A DNA stretch of 21,059 nt from the NCBI GenBank assembly GCA_937917025.1, contig CALFSF010000597.1, forward strand, positions 1-21,059, written 5' to 3'. A program made the position numbers and the translations under genes. This stretch comes from an uncultured Paraburkholderia sp. GTDB lineage: Bacteria; Pseudomonadota; Gammaproteobacteria; Burkholderiales; Burkholderiaceae. This document shows positions 1 through 5,949 of the stretch, piece by piece. The notes under the pieces were generated by a model that saw nothing but the letters and a program-made list of their open reading frames with translations, did no database searches and was not told where the DNA came from. The stretch's first letter is position 1, and every line of letters begins with the position of its first letter.

Positions 1-1100
1 GCCACGATGCACTCCGCCACGCGCCGGATCGTATCGAAGCGCTGCTGCGCGTTGCGGATCAGCCAGCGCGCTTCCTGTAACTGCTGCGCGAGCGGCGAGC
101 GGCTCGCGCCGGCCGATTGCGCAAAGAGCTCCGCGTACTTGCGATGAATCCGCGCGCGCGGCATCACGGCCGGATTGATCGTCACGACCCACTTGTTGCG
201 AACCGGACGCACGATGACGTCCGGCACGACGTAGTTGTCTTCCGCGTTGCCATAGTAGTTGCCAGGCTTCGGATCGAGCTTGCGGATCAGCGCGCACGCA
301 ATGCGCAGTTCCTCCGCGTTGCAGCCCGTCTGCTTTTGCAGCTCGGCCTGCTCGCGGCGCGCAAGCCGTTCGAGATGATGCTCGGCAATCTGAATCGCGA
401 CGTCACGGCCCGGCGTATCGCTCTCCATGCAATCGAGTTGCAGCTTCAGGCATTCCGACAGCGAACGTGCGCCGACACCCGGCCGGTCCAGCGATTGAAC
501 GAGCCGCAGCGCGACGAGCAGTTCCTGTTCGGTCAATGCCGGCTGGACATCGAACACGTCGGCCAGGTCGGCAAGATCCTGGCGCAGATAGCCGTCATCA
601 TCGAGCGACTCGATGATGAGGCGCGCAACTTCTCGATCGCGCTGGTTAAGCGGATAGAGACGCAGCGCGTCATGAAGCTGTTCATGCAACGAAGGCTGTG
701 AGCGCGCCCAGTCGGCGGGATCGCTGCCTTCGCCATCGCCGTTATGACGCGACGAACCCCGGTCGAACGAATCGGCGCTGTAGTCGCTGCTGTAATCGTC
801 CGCCCGCTCGTCATGCGACGACGCGTCGGTCGTCCCCGAGGCAGGTGCATCGGCGACTGTTTCCGAACCCGCCGAAGCGGGTGCGCCGGGCGCCTGCGTG
901 GCGTCGCCCGGGCTTTCGGCAGCGAGCGCGGCATCTTCCGTCTGCGACGCGTCGTATTCGAGGAACGGATTGGTATCGAGTGCCGTGCGCAACTCCTGCT
1001 GGAACTCGAGCGAGGACAGTTGCAAGAGTCTGACCGACTGCTGAAGACGTGGGGTCAGCGCAAGCGATTGTCGTGTGCGTAGCTCGATTGAAGGCGGCAT
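1..1100 (-). CDS. rpoN: RNA polymerase sigma-54 factor, RpoN paralogue (partial, C-terminus off the left edge)
   Basis: This is the sigma-54 subunit, which directs core RNA polymerase to -24/-12 promoters and needs an AAA+ activator to melt DNA. The 366 complete codons present show region I (residues 1-50, glutamine- and leucine-rich, with LTPRLQQSVRLLQLSS). An acidic Ala/Ser/Asp-rich region II follows (about 51-128). The core-binding domain starts near 130 and includes the LDPKPG segment (275-280). The C-terminal HTH and RpoN box, expected for a family of about 480-500 residues, lie beyond the window. The N-terminus (MPPSIELRTRQSLALTP) differs from the usual MKxSLQLRLSQQL start, which suggests a second copy rather than the housekeeping rpoN. 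The ATG at 1100 has a weak GGGA-type site about 11 bases upstream. A sigma-54-like promoter at 1192-1206 suggests autoregulation. The family call is near certain; paralogue status is inferred. Confidence 0.95.
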   Translation of the reverse strand, partial: MPPSIELRTRQSLALTPRLQQSVRLLQLSSLEFQQELRTALDTNPFLEYDASQTEDAALAAESPGDATQAPGAPASAGSETVADAPASGTTDASSHDERADDYSSDYSADSFDRGSSRHNGDGEGSDPADWARSQPSLHEQLHDALRLYPLNQRDREVARLIIESLDDDGYLRQDLADLADVFDVQPALTEQELLVALRLVQSLDRPGVGARSLSECLKLQLDCMESDTPGRDVAIQIAEHHLERLARREQAELQKQTGCNAEELRIACALIRKLDPKPGNYYGNAEDNYVVPDVIVRPVRNKWVVTINPAVMPRARIHRKYAELFAQSAGASRSPLAQQLQEARWLIRNAQQRFDTIRRVAECIV

Positions 1101-1191
1101 GGTAGTGCGATCCCTTTTGAAGATTCTGGTTCGAACGCCCGAAGCGCGTGACGCGGGGCGCGTGCGGGAATGTCTCGTTCGTCTGAACAGA

Positions 1192-1206
1192 GCAATCCCC
1201 GTACCA
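1192..1206 (-). promoter_or_regulatory. sigma-54 promoter (-24/-12) in front of rpoN
   Basis: Read on the minus strand this is TGGTAC-GGGGA-TTGC, which matches TGGCAC-N5-TTGC at 9 of 10 defined bases with the required GG-N10-GC spacing. The predicted start of transcription is near 1180, about 80 bases before the rpoN ATG. It implies sigma-54 positively controls its own gene. It was recognised by eye and not tested. Confidence 0.6.
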
Positions 1207-1380
1207 GCTTTCACAGACCGCTGTTTTTACTGCGATTTGATCATCGCACGCGGTGTTTTTCAGGGGCTGCGAGCCGGCCTTGCGCGCTATTTTTACAAGC
1301 GGCCGGAAAAATCAGGGCCTGCCGGCAAGTCCGTTTCAGCACGCGTGTGGCCGGCGCCTTGCAGTGCGCACGCCCCGCCA

Positions 1381-1414
1381 GCCGGGCCTGTAGCCTGACA
1401 AATCGCAGGCCGGC
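1381..1414. repeat. Imperfect inverted repeat upstream of the BON-gene sigma-54 promoter
   Basis: GCCGGGCCTG (1381-1390) pairs with CAGGCCGGC (1406-1414), apart from one extra G, across a 15-base spacer. It ends 7 bases before the -24 element. It could be an operator or activator half-site pair, or simply a GC-rich coincidence. Confidence 0.3.
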
Positions 1415-1421
1415 GTGGAGA

Positions 1422-1436
1422 TGGCACGCCACTTGC
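1422..1436 (+). promoter_or_regulatory. sigma-54 promoter (-24/-12) for the BON-domain gene
   Basis: The sequence TGGCAC-GCCAC-TTGC is a perfect 10 of 10 match to the defined positions of the sigma-54 consensus with correct spacing. The predicted transcription start is near 1448, which leaves an unusually long leader of about 164 bases before the ATG at 1612. This is the clearest promoter in the window. Confidence 0.75.
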
Positions 1437-1611
1437 GTTCCCCTTATCGTGGACGGATGCCAGCAGGCATTCGATGTCGACCACGGGGCTGACGGAACCG
1501 TTATGCGGCAACCCTCCCCAGGCGCGTCATCAACGGCAGTTGCAACGGCCGCGATCGACCGCACAGGCACCAAGACCGCAACACTCTTCAACCACCCGAA
1601 AGGAGAAGTCC

Positions 1612-1950
1612 ATGAAAACGATCCAGTTCCTCAAGACCGCTGGCAGCGTCGCATGTATCGCATTTGCCCTGAACGCGAATGCACAGTCGAGCGCATCGGC
1701 GCCGGCCGGCGTGTCGGAATCGATGGGTGCTCACGTCGATGACACGACGATTACCACCAAGGTCAAGGCGGATCTGCTCGCCAGCAAGAACGTCAAGTCG
1801 ACCCACATTCACGTGAAGACGGAAAAGAGCATCGTGTGGCTGACGGGGACGGTGCCCTCGAAGGCGGACAAGACCGCTGCTGAAGACGTCGTGAATCAGG
1901 TCGACGGCGTCAGGGGTGTCAAGAACCATCTGAAGGTCGCGGCGCAATAA
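1612..1950 (+). CDS. Secreted single-BON-domain protein
   Basis: This 112-residue protein has a Sec signal peptide (basic start MKTIQFLK, hydrophobic core, likely cleavage after ANA near residue 24). A single BON domain follows (about 40-110) with the usual pattern of DDTTITTKVKADLL, a TGTVPS turn and a DGVRGVKNHL end. BON domains are found in periplasmic envelope-stress proteins such as OsmY and are thought to bind membranes or other envelope partners. The exact role here is unknown. The ATG at 1612 is preceded by a strong AAAGGAGA site. The gene sits behind a consensus sigma-54 promoter and ends just before a clear terminator, so it is probably monocistronic. The domain call is firm; the stress role is inferred from family and context. 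Confidence 0.92.
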   Translation: MKTIQFLKTAGSVACIAFALNANAQSSASAPAGVSESMGAHVDDTTITTKVKADLLASKNVKSTHIHVKTEKSIVWLTGTVPSKADKTAAEDVVNQVDGVRGVKNHLKVAAQ

Positions 1951-1970
1951 GCCGCATCAAGGGCCGATCG

Positions 1971-2008
1971 AAAAAGCCGTCCGCAAGAAATCGCGGACGG
2001 CTTTTTTT
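1971..2008 (+). terminator. Rho-independent terminator of the BON gene
   Basis: A perfect 10-bp stem (AGCCGTCCGC at 1975-1984, GCGGACGGCT at 1993-2002) with an 8-base loop is followed by a run of seven T (2002-2008) and preceded by A5. It starts 20 bases after the stop codon. Confidence 0.92.
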
Positions 2009-2068
2009 GTGTTCGTTTACAGCAGGGCGTCGTCGTCAATGCCTGAACGAACCGGCGGCAAATTAAAT

Positions 2069-2094
2069 CGGGCAGCAGGAAAGCCCGCTGCCCG
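2069..2094 (-). terminator. Possible terminator of the DUF2383 gene
   Basis: An 8-bp perfect stem (CGGGCAGC at 2069-2076, GCTGCCCG at 2087-2094) with a 10-base loop lies 36 bases past the stop codon. On the minus strand it is followed by ATTTAATTT, which is T-rich but not a clean T run. It also faces the plus-strand terminator of the BON gene. Confidence 0.45.
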
Positions 2095-2129
2095 ACGTCC
2101 TTCGCCCCCGTTAGATGCCCTTCAAGCGG

Positions 2130-2579
2130 CTACTTGCGTGCCGCGTATTGATCGCGCAGGTCGCGGATGCGATCGTGGTTTTGCTGAACGCCCTGGTATT
2201 GACGCTCCACTATCGCGCGAACATCAGCCGGCAGATCTTTTTCAAGTGCGTCGTGGTAGGACTTCTTCGCGGCGTCCTCGCCCTTTTCGCAATCGGCCAG
2301 AATCTCATGATCGCTACGGCTGCTCACCGCCGACTTCAGGTCGACCCATCCGCGATGCAGCGCCCCCGTCACCGAACCGCCGGTATCCGGCTTGCCGCCG
2401 AGCTGCTGGATCGTGTCCTGCAATTCGCGCGCGCCGCGTGCGCAATCATCGGCACGACTGGCGAACAGCGATTTCAGTTGCGCATCGTGGGCGTCTTCCG
2501 CCGCCTTGCGAAAGCCCTTCTCGCCATCCTTCGAAGTCTCGACCAGATCATTCAGTTCGGAAACAACATTCGTAGCCAT
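2130..2579 (-). CDS. DUF2383 / PA2169-family four-helix-bundle protein
   Basis: This 149-residue protein has no signal peptide and is mostly amphipathic helix. It matches the PA2169/DUF2383 pattern: an N-terminal VSELNDLVETSKDGEKGFRKAAED segment, a central RGWVDLKSAV motif, an ILADCEKGEDAAKKSYHDAL helix, and a C-terminal helix ending in HDRIRDLRDQ. The family has a ferritin-like bundle fold and no established biochemical activity; members often occur with stress genes. The ATG at 2579 has an AAGGAG site about 7 bases upstream. A sigma-54-like promoter at 2644-2658 lies in front of it. The family assignment is confident; the function is unknown. Confidence 0.9.
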   Translation of the reverse strand: MATNVVSELNDLVETSKDGEKGFRKAAEDAHDAQLKSLFASRADDCARGARELQDTIQQLGGKPDTGGSVTGALHRGWVDLKSAVSSRSDHEILADCEKGEDAAKKSYHDALEKDLPADVRAIVERQYQGVQQNHDRIRDLRDQYAARK

Positions 2580-2643
2580 GTAATGCTCCTTAAGTCTGGT
2601 TGAAAACGGTTGCCGCGATGTCCTTGCGGTCTCCGATGAAGAC

Positions 2644-2658
2644 GCATGTGGCGTGCCC
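2644..2658 (-). promoter_or_regulatory. sigma-54-like promoter for the DUF2383 gene
   Basis: Read on the minus strand this is GGGCAC-GCCAC-ATGC, 8 of 10 defined bases with intact GG and GC dinucleotides at the right spacing. Its core resembles the BON promoter (GGCACGCCAC then TGC). The predicted start is near 2632, about 50 bases ahead of the ATG. Confidence 0.5.
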
Positions 2659-2809
2659 GCCCGCTTATCGGCGCGGAACGCGATGCACCGCGTAAAAGTT
2701 GCCGGCGGCGTTGACGGTCACGCCGTATTCACTCCGCTTGCGACGCGGAAATGGCGTGGAAATCCGCGTAAATCGCGCGCTTTGGCCGTTCGCGCGCGAA
2801 TCGGCCCGG

Positions 2810-2824
2810 TGGCACGGTGTTTGC
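2810..2824 (+). promoter_or_regulatory. sigma-54 promoter for the small exported ORF
   Basis: TGGCAC-GGTGT-TTGC matches all ten defined consensus bases with correct spacing. The predicted start is near 2836, leaving a leader of about 85 bases before the ATG at 2921. Confidence 0.7.
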
Positions 2825-2920
2825 TCTATCCAGCGTGTCCGCGTGTTCCATCCAGCATCACGACAGGACATCGACCGATAAAAGCAACGGCATGCAGGAT
2901 CGACAGGTCAGGGAGAAAAC

Positions 2921-3157
2921 ATGAGAAGCAAACGTGCGGCGTTTCTGGTGTTCACCGCGCTCGTGACGTCGGCGGCTGTCATGGAGCTTCGGCTCAATAC
3001 GCTCGACACCGCCCCGCAACCCGCCACGCAGGCGATGAGCTGTAACGCAGTCCGGCAATCGGATGTTGTGCCCGCGGCATGCGAGTCGACGCAAAACGAA
3101 CAGCGCGTGGAAGGGGCGACACCGCAGCCGCGTCGGGGGTCCGCGCTTTGGGTCTAG
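2921..3157 (+). CDS. Small exported or membrane-anchored hypothetical protein
   Basis: This 78-residue protein belongs to no family I recognise. Residues 1-22 (MRSKRAAFLVFTALVTSAAV) form a basic start plus hydrophobic stretch, either a signal peptide or a single N-terminal anchor. The rest is polar and rich in Pro, Gln and Arg, with two cysteines (positions 41 and 54) that could form a disulfide. A GGGAG ribosome site precedes the ATG. A consensus sigma-54 promoter lies about 100 bases upstream and a strong terminator follows about 45 bases after the stop. These flanking signals are the best evidence that it is real. Confidence 0.7.
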   Translation: MRSKRAAFLVFTALVTSAAVMELRLNTLDTAPQPATQAMSCNAVRQSDVVPAACESTQNEQRVEGATPQPRRGSALWV

Positions 3158-3202
3158 ACGCATCGATACGCTAACGCGTATTACTATCGGGGAAGCCCAG
3201 CT

Positions 3203-3239
3203 AAAAAGGCCCGGAGAAAAATTTCCGGGCCGTTTTTTT
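3203..3239. terminator. Bidirectional terminator between convergent genes
   Basis: A perfect 8-bp stem (GGCCCGGA at 3208-3215, TCCGGGCC at 3224-3231) with an AT-rich 8-base loop is followed on the plus strand by seven T (3233-3239). On the minus strand it is followed by five T, from A5 at 3203-3207. It can serve both the small ORF and the glycine-zipper gene, which converge here. Confidence 0.88.
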
Positions 3240-3282
3240 AAAGCATCTTCGCGATCAGGGTTTAAGCGCCCAGATCGCGCCT

Positions 3283-3858
3283 TCACGCGCCCCGCTCGTT
3301 CAACTCGCTGATCGGCGTTGGCGTCCGTGTCGGGTCGAAGTCGGCCCAACGGCCCTGCTGCCAGCGGCCCGTCGCACGTTCAATCGTGCTGCCGCCGCAT
3401 TCACGCAGTACGCGCGCCGCCTCCATCTGCGTATCCGGCGATACATGTACCGCCAGCAGCACGCCTGAATCGCGCTCTTCGTGATGCGACTGGTGGCCGT
3501 GCTTGTTGCCTTCCCGCGTATGCGACATCGCGCCGATGAGCGAACCGATATACGCGCCCACGCCCGCTGCGATCACGGAGACGAGCAGCGGCGCATGAAA
3601 CACCGTGAAAAGCCCGGCACCGACGATCGCACCGACGACGGCCCCGATCGTCACCCCCTTGCCGGCGCCCTTTGGCGTATCGCGCGCGCCTGGATCGACG
3701 TCCTGATCGCCGCCAATCGGGTAGCGCGCGTGCTGCCCGCGCGGATTCACGAAAAACAGCGTGACGTCCTCTTCGACGAAGCCGTTCGTGAAGAGTCGTT
3801 GCGCGGCCGCTTCGGCGGCCGGGAAAGTCGTAAAACGTCCTGCGACTATGAGTGACAT
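3283..3858 (-). CDS. Glycine-zipper membrane protein with YflT-like N-terminal domain
   Basis: This 191-residue protein starts with a segment (about 3-45: AGRFTTFPAAEAAAQRLFT then VTLFFVNPRGQHA) that resembles general-stress 17M/YflT-type domains. Two hydrophobic glycine-zipper helices follow (about 66-83, GAGKGVTIGAVVGAIVGA, and about 89-111), and then a His-rich linker (HGHQSHHEE) and a second small alpha/beta segment. Such proteins sit in the inner membrane; their function is not established. The ATG at 3858 has a near-ideal AAAGGAGG site 4 bases upstream, better than the alternative ATG at 3873. It is the last gene of a probable three-gene operon read leftward from 4810. Confidence 0.85.
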   Translation of the reverse strand: MSLIVAGRFTTFPAAEAAAQRLFTNGFVEEDVTLFFVNPRGQHARYPIGGDQDVDPGARDTPKGAGKGVTIGAVVGAIVGAGLFTVFHAPLLVSVIAAGVGAYIGSLIGAMSHTREGNKHGHQSHHEERDSGVLLAVHVSPDTQMEAARVLRECGGSTIERATGRWQQGRWADFDPTRTPTPISELNERGA

Positions 3859-3920
3859 GACGCCTCCTTTCATCTTTTCAGATGGTGTGCGCAGTTGCCG
3901 GCGCGGATTGACATCGGGCG

Positions 3921-4223
3921 CTATGCCTTCAGCCCGCGATCCGGCTCCATTCCTTCGACCCGGAAAAGCCCGCTGTGCAAAACGACGCTTGCGCCGCCGT
4001 TCTGGTCGAGCGCCTCGGCGCATACGGAACGGATCCGCGCACGTCCGCGCTGGAATGCCTTCAAAAGCGAGTCTTCCAGAGGAGAGTCTGCGCCAAAATG
4101 GTCTTCAAGTGCTTCCGCCGTGATAACGCACTCGACGGGCTCGCCATCGACGGCCGCGGTGAAGCTCACCGCGAGGTTCGCGCCGTCGAAGACCGGCTCG
4201 TCATCGGAAAAAGTGATGGTCAT
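3921..4223 (-). CDS. DUF1488 family protein
   Basis: This 100-residue soluble protein matches the DUF1488 pattern: VSFTAAVDGEPVECVITAEALEDHFG near the start, followed by a helical ALLKAFQ-type segment and a C-terminal strand (ASVVLHSGLF). No activity is known. I chose the ATG at 4223 because GGGAGG lies 8 bases upstream. An in-frame ATG at 4265 would instead give a 4-base ATGA overlap with the DUF4142 stop and a 114-residue protein, but its ribosome site is weak. Either way it is translationally close to the upstream DUF4142 gene, which supports an operon. Confidence 0.85.
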   Translation of the reverse strand: MTITFSDDEPVFDGANLAVSFTAAVDGEPVECVITAEALEDHFGADSPLEDSLLKAFQRGRARIRSVCAEALDQNGGASVVLHSGLFRVEGMEPDRGLKA

Positions 4224-4261
4224 GTTCGCGTCCTCCCAGGCGGCCCTCGACAGAATCGCAC

Positions 4262-4810
4262 TCATGATGTGCTCTTTTTCGCATTGCCCAGTTGCTGCGC
4301 CATCGCGAGATGGTGCTTGATGATCGGCAGCGCCTTCGTGGCGGCCGCCTTCAGTTGGGGATCGGCACCGTTCTCGCTTTCCTTCTGGAACACTTCGACC
4401 GCCTTCTGATGGCCTTCGAGCGCTACGTCGGCGATGTACGCCTGGTCGAAATCCGCACCCTTTAACCCCTGCAACTTCCCTATGACCGCTGAATCCGCCG
4501 AAGGCGGCGTCTTCATGCCTTTCTTCTGCGCGATGACGTCGAGATTACGGGCCAGTTTCGTGTGGTCGGTGATCATTCGCGAAGCGAATTTCTTGACCTG
4601 CGGGTCGTTCGAATTTTTCAGCGCCAGCTTGCTGGCGGCGATTTCCGTGGCGCCCGCCTGCGAGGCGTCCTGCACGAACTGCTGATCGGCGACCGAGAGT
4701 TTCGTCTGCGCCGCGGCGGGCTCGCTCGTCTGCGCCTGAACAGCGCCGAGTGTCGTGAACGCGATCCCGGTTGCCACCACCATCGCGCGCATTGAATGCT
4801 GGAATCTCAT
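4262..4810 (-). CDS. DUF4142 periplasmic protein (ferritin-like bundle)
   Basis: This 182-residue protein has a Sec signal peptide (residues 1-26, likely cleavage VQA|QT). A DUF4142 domain follows with typical features: SVADQQFVQDASQAG, EIAASKLALKNS, VKKFASRMITDHTKLA and a late KAALPIIKHHLAMA-like helix with adjacent histidines. DUF4142 proteins are exported helical bundles with no confirmed activity. Some homologues bind metal through such His/Glu helices, but that is not shown here. AAAAGGAGA precedes the ATG at 4810. It is the first gene of a leftward unit with DUF1488 and the glycine-zipper gene, and a sigma-54-like promoter lies at 4915-4929. Confidence 0.92.
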   Translation of the reverse strand: MRFQHSMRAMVVATGIAFTTLGAVQAQTSEPAAAQTKLSVADQQFVQDASQAGATEIAASKLALKNSNDPQVKKFASRMITDHTKLARNLDVIAQKKGMKTPPSADSAVIGKLQGLKGADFDQAYIADVALEGHQKAVEVFQKESENGADPQLKAAATKALPIIKHHLAMAQQLGNAKKSTS

Positions 4811-4850
4811 GCGGTTTCTCCTTTTCCAAATCGTCTTTCACGCCGCCGTG

Positions 4851-4870
4851 CGCCGGCCGTCCGGCCGGCG
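4851..4870. repeat. Perfect GC-only inverted repeat in the DUF4142 leader
   Basis: CGCCGGCCG (4851-4859) and CGGCCGGCG (4862-4870) form a 9-bp perfect palindrome with a 2-base centre. It lies between the predicted sigma-54 start (near 4903) and the DUF4142 ATG. It lacks a T run, so it is not an intrinsic terminator. It could be an mRNA hairpin or an operator. Confidence 0.5.
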
Positions 4871-4914
4871 GCCCGATATGACGTCACCGTGCTGCGGGCT
4901 CAGCAGGCAACCGC

Positions 4915-4929
4915 GCAAAAGATGTGCCC
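4915..4929 (-). promoter_or_regulatory. sigma-54 promoter for the DUF4142-DUF1488-glycine-zipper operon
   Basis: Read on the minus strand this is GGGCAC-ATCTT-TTGC, 9 of 10 defined bases with correct GG-N10-GC spacing. The predicted start is near 4903, about 93 bases ahead of the ATG at 4810. Confidence 0.6.
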
Positions 4930-5101
4930 GGCACGCTAAAGCGCGTGGACACGCTTTGCGGCAATGCATCACCCCGGGCGCTTGCAACATGTGCGCGCGG
5001 CGATGCAATTGTTGCGATGCCGGGCAACGCACGCTCAGGCTGGCGCACTGTTTTCAAAGACGTGAGGGAAATCCAGTCGATTCGTGTGCGGGCCGCTCGA
5101 C

Positions 5102-5116
5102 GGGTACATCCCTTGC
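5102..5116 (+). promoter_or_regulatory. sigma-54-like promoter for the PRC-barrel gene
   Basis: GGGTAC-ATCCC-TTGC matches 8 of 10 defined bases with both invariant dinucleotides and correct spacing. It shares the GGTAC/GGGTAC-type -24 box with the rpoN promoter. The predicted start is near 5128, 70 bases before the ATG. Confidence 0.5.
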
Positions 5117-5197
5117 TGAAACATCGTCGCGGCCATTGCGCCGTTCGATCGAGGCTTCGCCTCGCGACCCAGCCTTTGCTTCTCAGGGAGACGCATC

Positions 5198-5728
5198 ATG
5201 AATACGCTCAATCAACCCGGCGCCGGATCCGGCGCACGCATCGTCGGCGGCGGACGCGAAACCGCGGACGGCCCGGGCCCGGACGTAATGGCCGCCGATA
5301 CGCTCGACGGCAACACCGTGCTGAGCTCCGACGGCGACGACGTCGGCAAGATCAAGGACATCATGCTCGACGTGCAGGGCGGCCGCGTTGCCTACGCGGT
5401 GCTCTCGAGCGGCGGGTTCCTCGGCATCGGCGACAAGCTGCTGGCCATTCCATGGAGCGCGCTGACGCTCGATACCGACCGCAAATGCTTCGTGCTGAGT
5501 GTCACGTCCGAACAGATCAAGAACGCGCCGGGCTTCGACAAGGACCAGTGGCCCGCGATGGCGGACCGCACGTGGGCCACGAGCGTTCACCAGTACTATG
5601 GCCGCGCGCCTTACTGGGGCGATGAACGCGGCGTCGGCGGCGACCTCGGCGTGCGCGACGATCTCGGTATGGGCGACATTCCGGCCGGCTCGTCCGGTGC
5701 GCCGGAAGCGGGTGGCGTGAAGCTCTAA
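5198..5728 (+). CDS. PRC-barrel domain protein
   Basis: This is a 176-residue soluble protein with no signal peptide. A flexible Gly-rich start (1-28) is followed by one PRC-barrel (about 29-110) carrying the hallmark pattern DTLDGNTVLSSDGDDVGKIKDIMLD, GGRVAYAVLSSGGFLGIGDKLLAIPW and a following LTLDTD strand. The C-terminal tail (about 130-176) is rich in Gly, Asp and aromatic residues and probably disordered. PRC barrels are small beta-barrels seen in photosynthetic reaction centres and RimM; stand-alone bacterial versions are common among stress-induced proteins, without a defined partner. The ATG at 5198 follows AGGGAG at suitable spacing. The family is firm; the cellular role is unknown. 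Confidence 0.92.
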   Translation: MNTLNQPGAGSGARIVGGGRETADGPGPDVMAADTLDGNTVLSSDGDDVGKIKDIMLDVQGGRVAYAVLSSGGFLGIGDKLLAIPWSALTLDTDRKCFVLSVTSEQIKNAPGFDKDQWPAMADRTWATSVHQYYGRAPYWGDERGVGGDLGVRDDLGMGDIPAGSSGAPEAGGVKL

Positions 5729-5949
5729 TCGTCCACCTGCATTCACGCGGTTTCGAACCGGGGCTTCCCGCGCGGCGTCGGCATCAATGGCGGGCGAATG
5801 TATCGCTTACGTTGCGCGAATGAAGCTCTAACCGTGCGATCGGCCAGCAGAACGCAGACGCGAAAACAGCGTGCATCGGGAAACGGCTCGCTCGATCCCG
5901 CTGATTTCGCACCTGGCGTTGACTACGCGACGCTTTACGAGGGCATTCC

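Larger units (their letters stand above)
1101..1611. other. Divergent regulatory region between rpoN and the BON-domain gene
   Basis: This gene-free stretch of about 510 bases carries two outward-facing sigma-54-like promoters (1192-1206 minus, 1422-1436 plus) separated by 215 bases, where an enhancer-binding protein would be expected to bind. Visible structure includes an imperfect inverted repeat (1381-1390 with 1406-1414) just upstream of the plus promoter and two TTTTTAC tracts (1224-1230, 1290-1296). The predicted BON leader has a hairpin at 1457-1470. No credible ORF was found. Confidence 0.6.
2580..2920. other. Divergent regulatory region with two outward sigma-54 promoters
   Basis: This 341-base region lies between the DUF2383 gene (minus) and the small exported ORF (plus). 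It contains sigma-54-like elements at 2644-2658 (minus) and 2810-2824 (plus), separated by 151 bases. The sequence CCGCGTAAA occurs twice between them (2688-2696 and 2764-2772). No gene is supported. Confidence 0.55.
4811..5197. other. Divergent regulatory region with two outward sigma-54-like promoters
   Basis: This 387-base gene-free stretch separates the DUF4142 gene (minus) and the PRC-barrel gene (plus). It contains sigma-54-like elements at 4915-4929 (minus) and 5102-5116 (plus), 172 bases apart. The DNA between them is rich in short inverted repeats, for example CACGC/GCGTG (4932-4947) and GCAACA (from 4984) with TGTTGC (ending 5025). Confidence 0.55.

Noticed and set aside
4946..4959. 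TGGACACGCTTTGC as a second plus-strand sigma-54 element before the PRC-barrel gene
   Set aside because: Spacing between GG and GC is one base short, and 5102-5116 is a better, correctly spaced candidate.
5041..5055. TGGCGC-ACTGT-TTTC as a sigma-54 element
   Set aside because: It lacks the essential G of the -12 GC dinucleotide; the nearby 5102-5116 element has both dinucleotides.
4924..5625. Plus-strand open frame overlapping the PRC-barrel gene start
   Set aside because: It is Arg-rich in another frame and crosses the intergenic regulatory region; the PRC-barrel frame is clearly the real one.
5748..5760. Small inverted repeat CGGTT-TCG-AACCG after the PRC-barrel gene as a terminator
   Set aside because: Only a 5-bp stem and no following T run.
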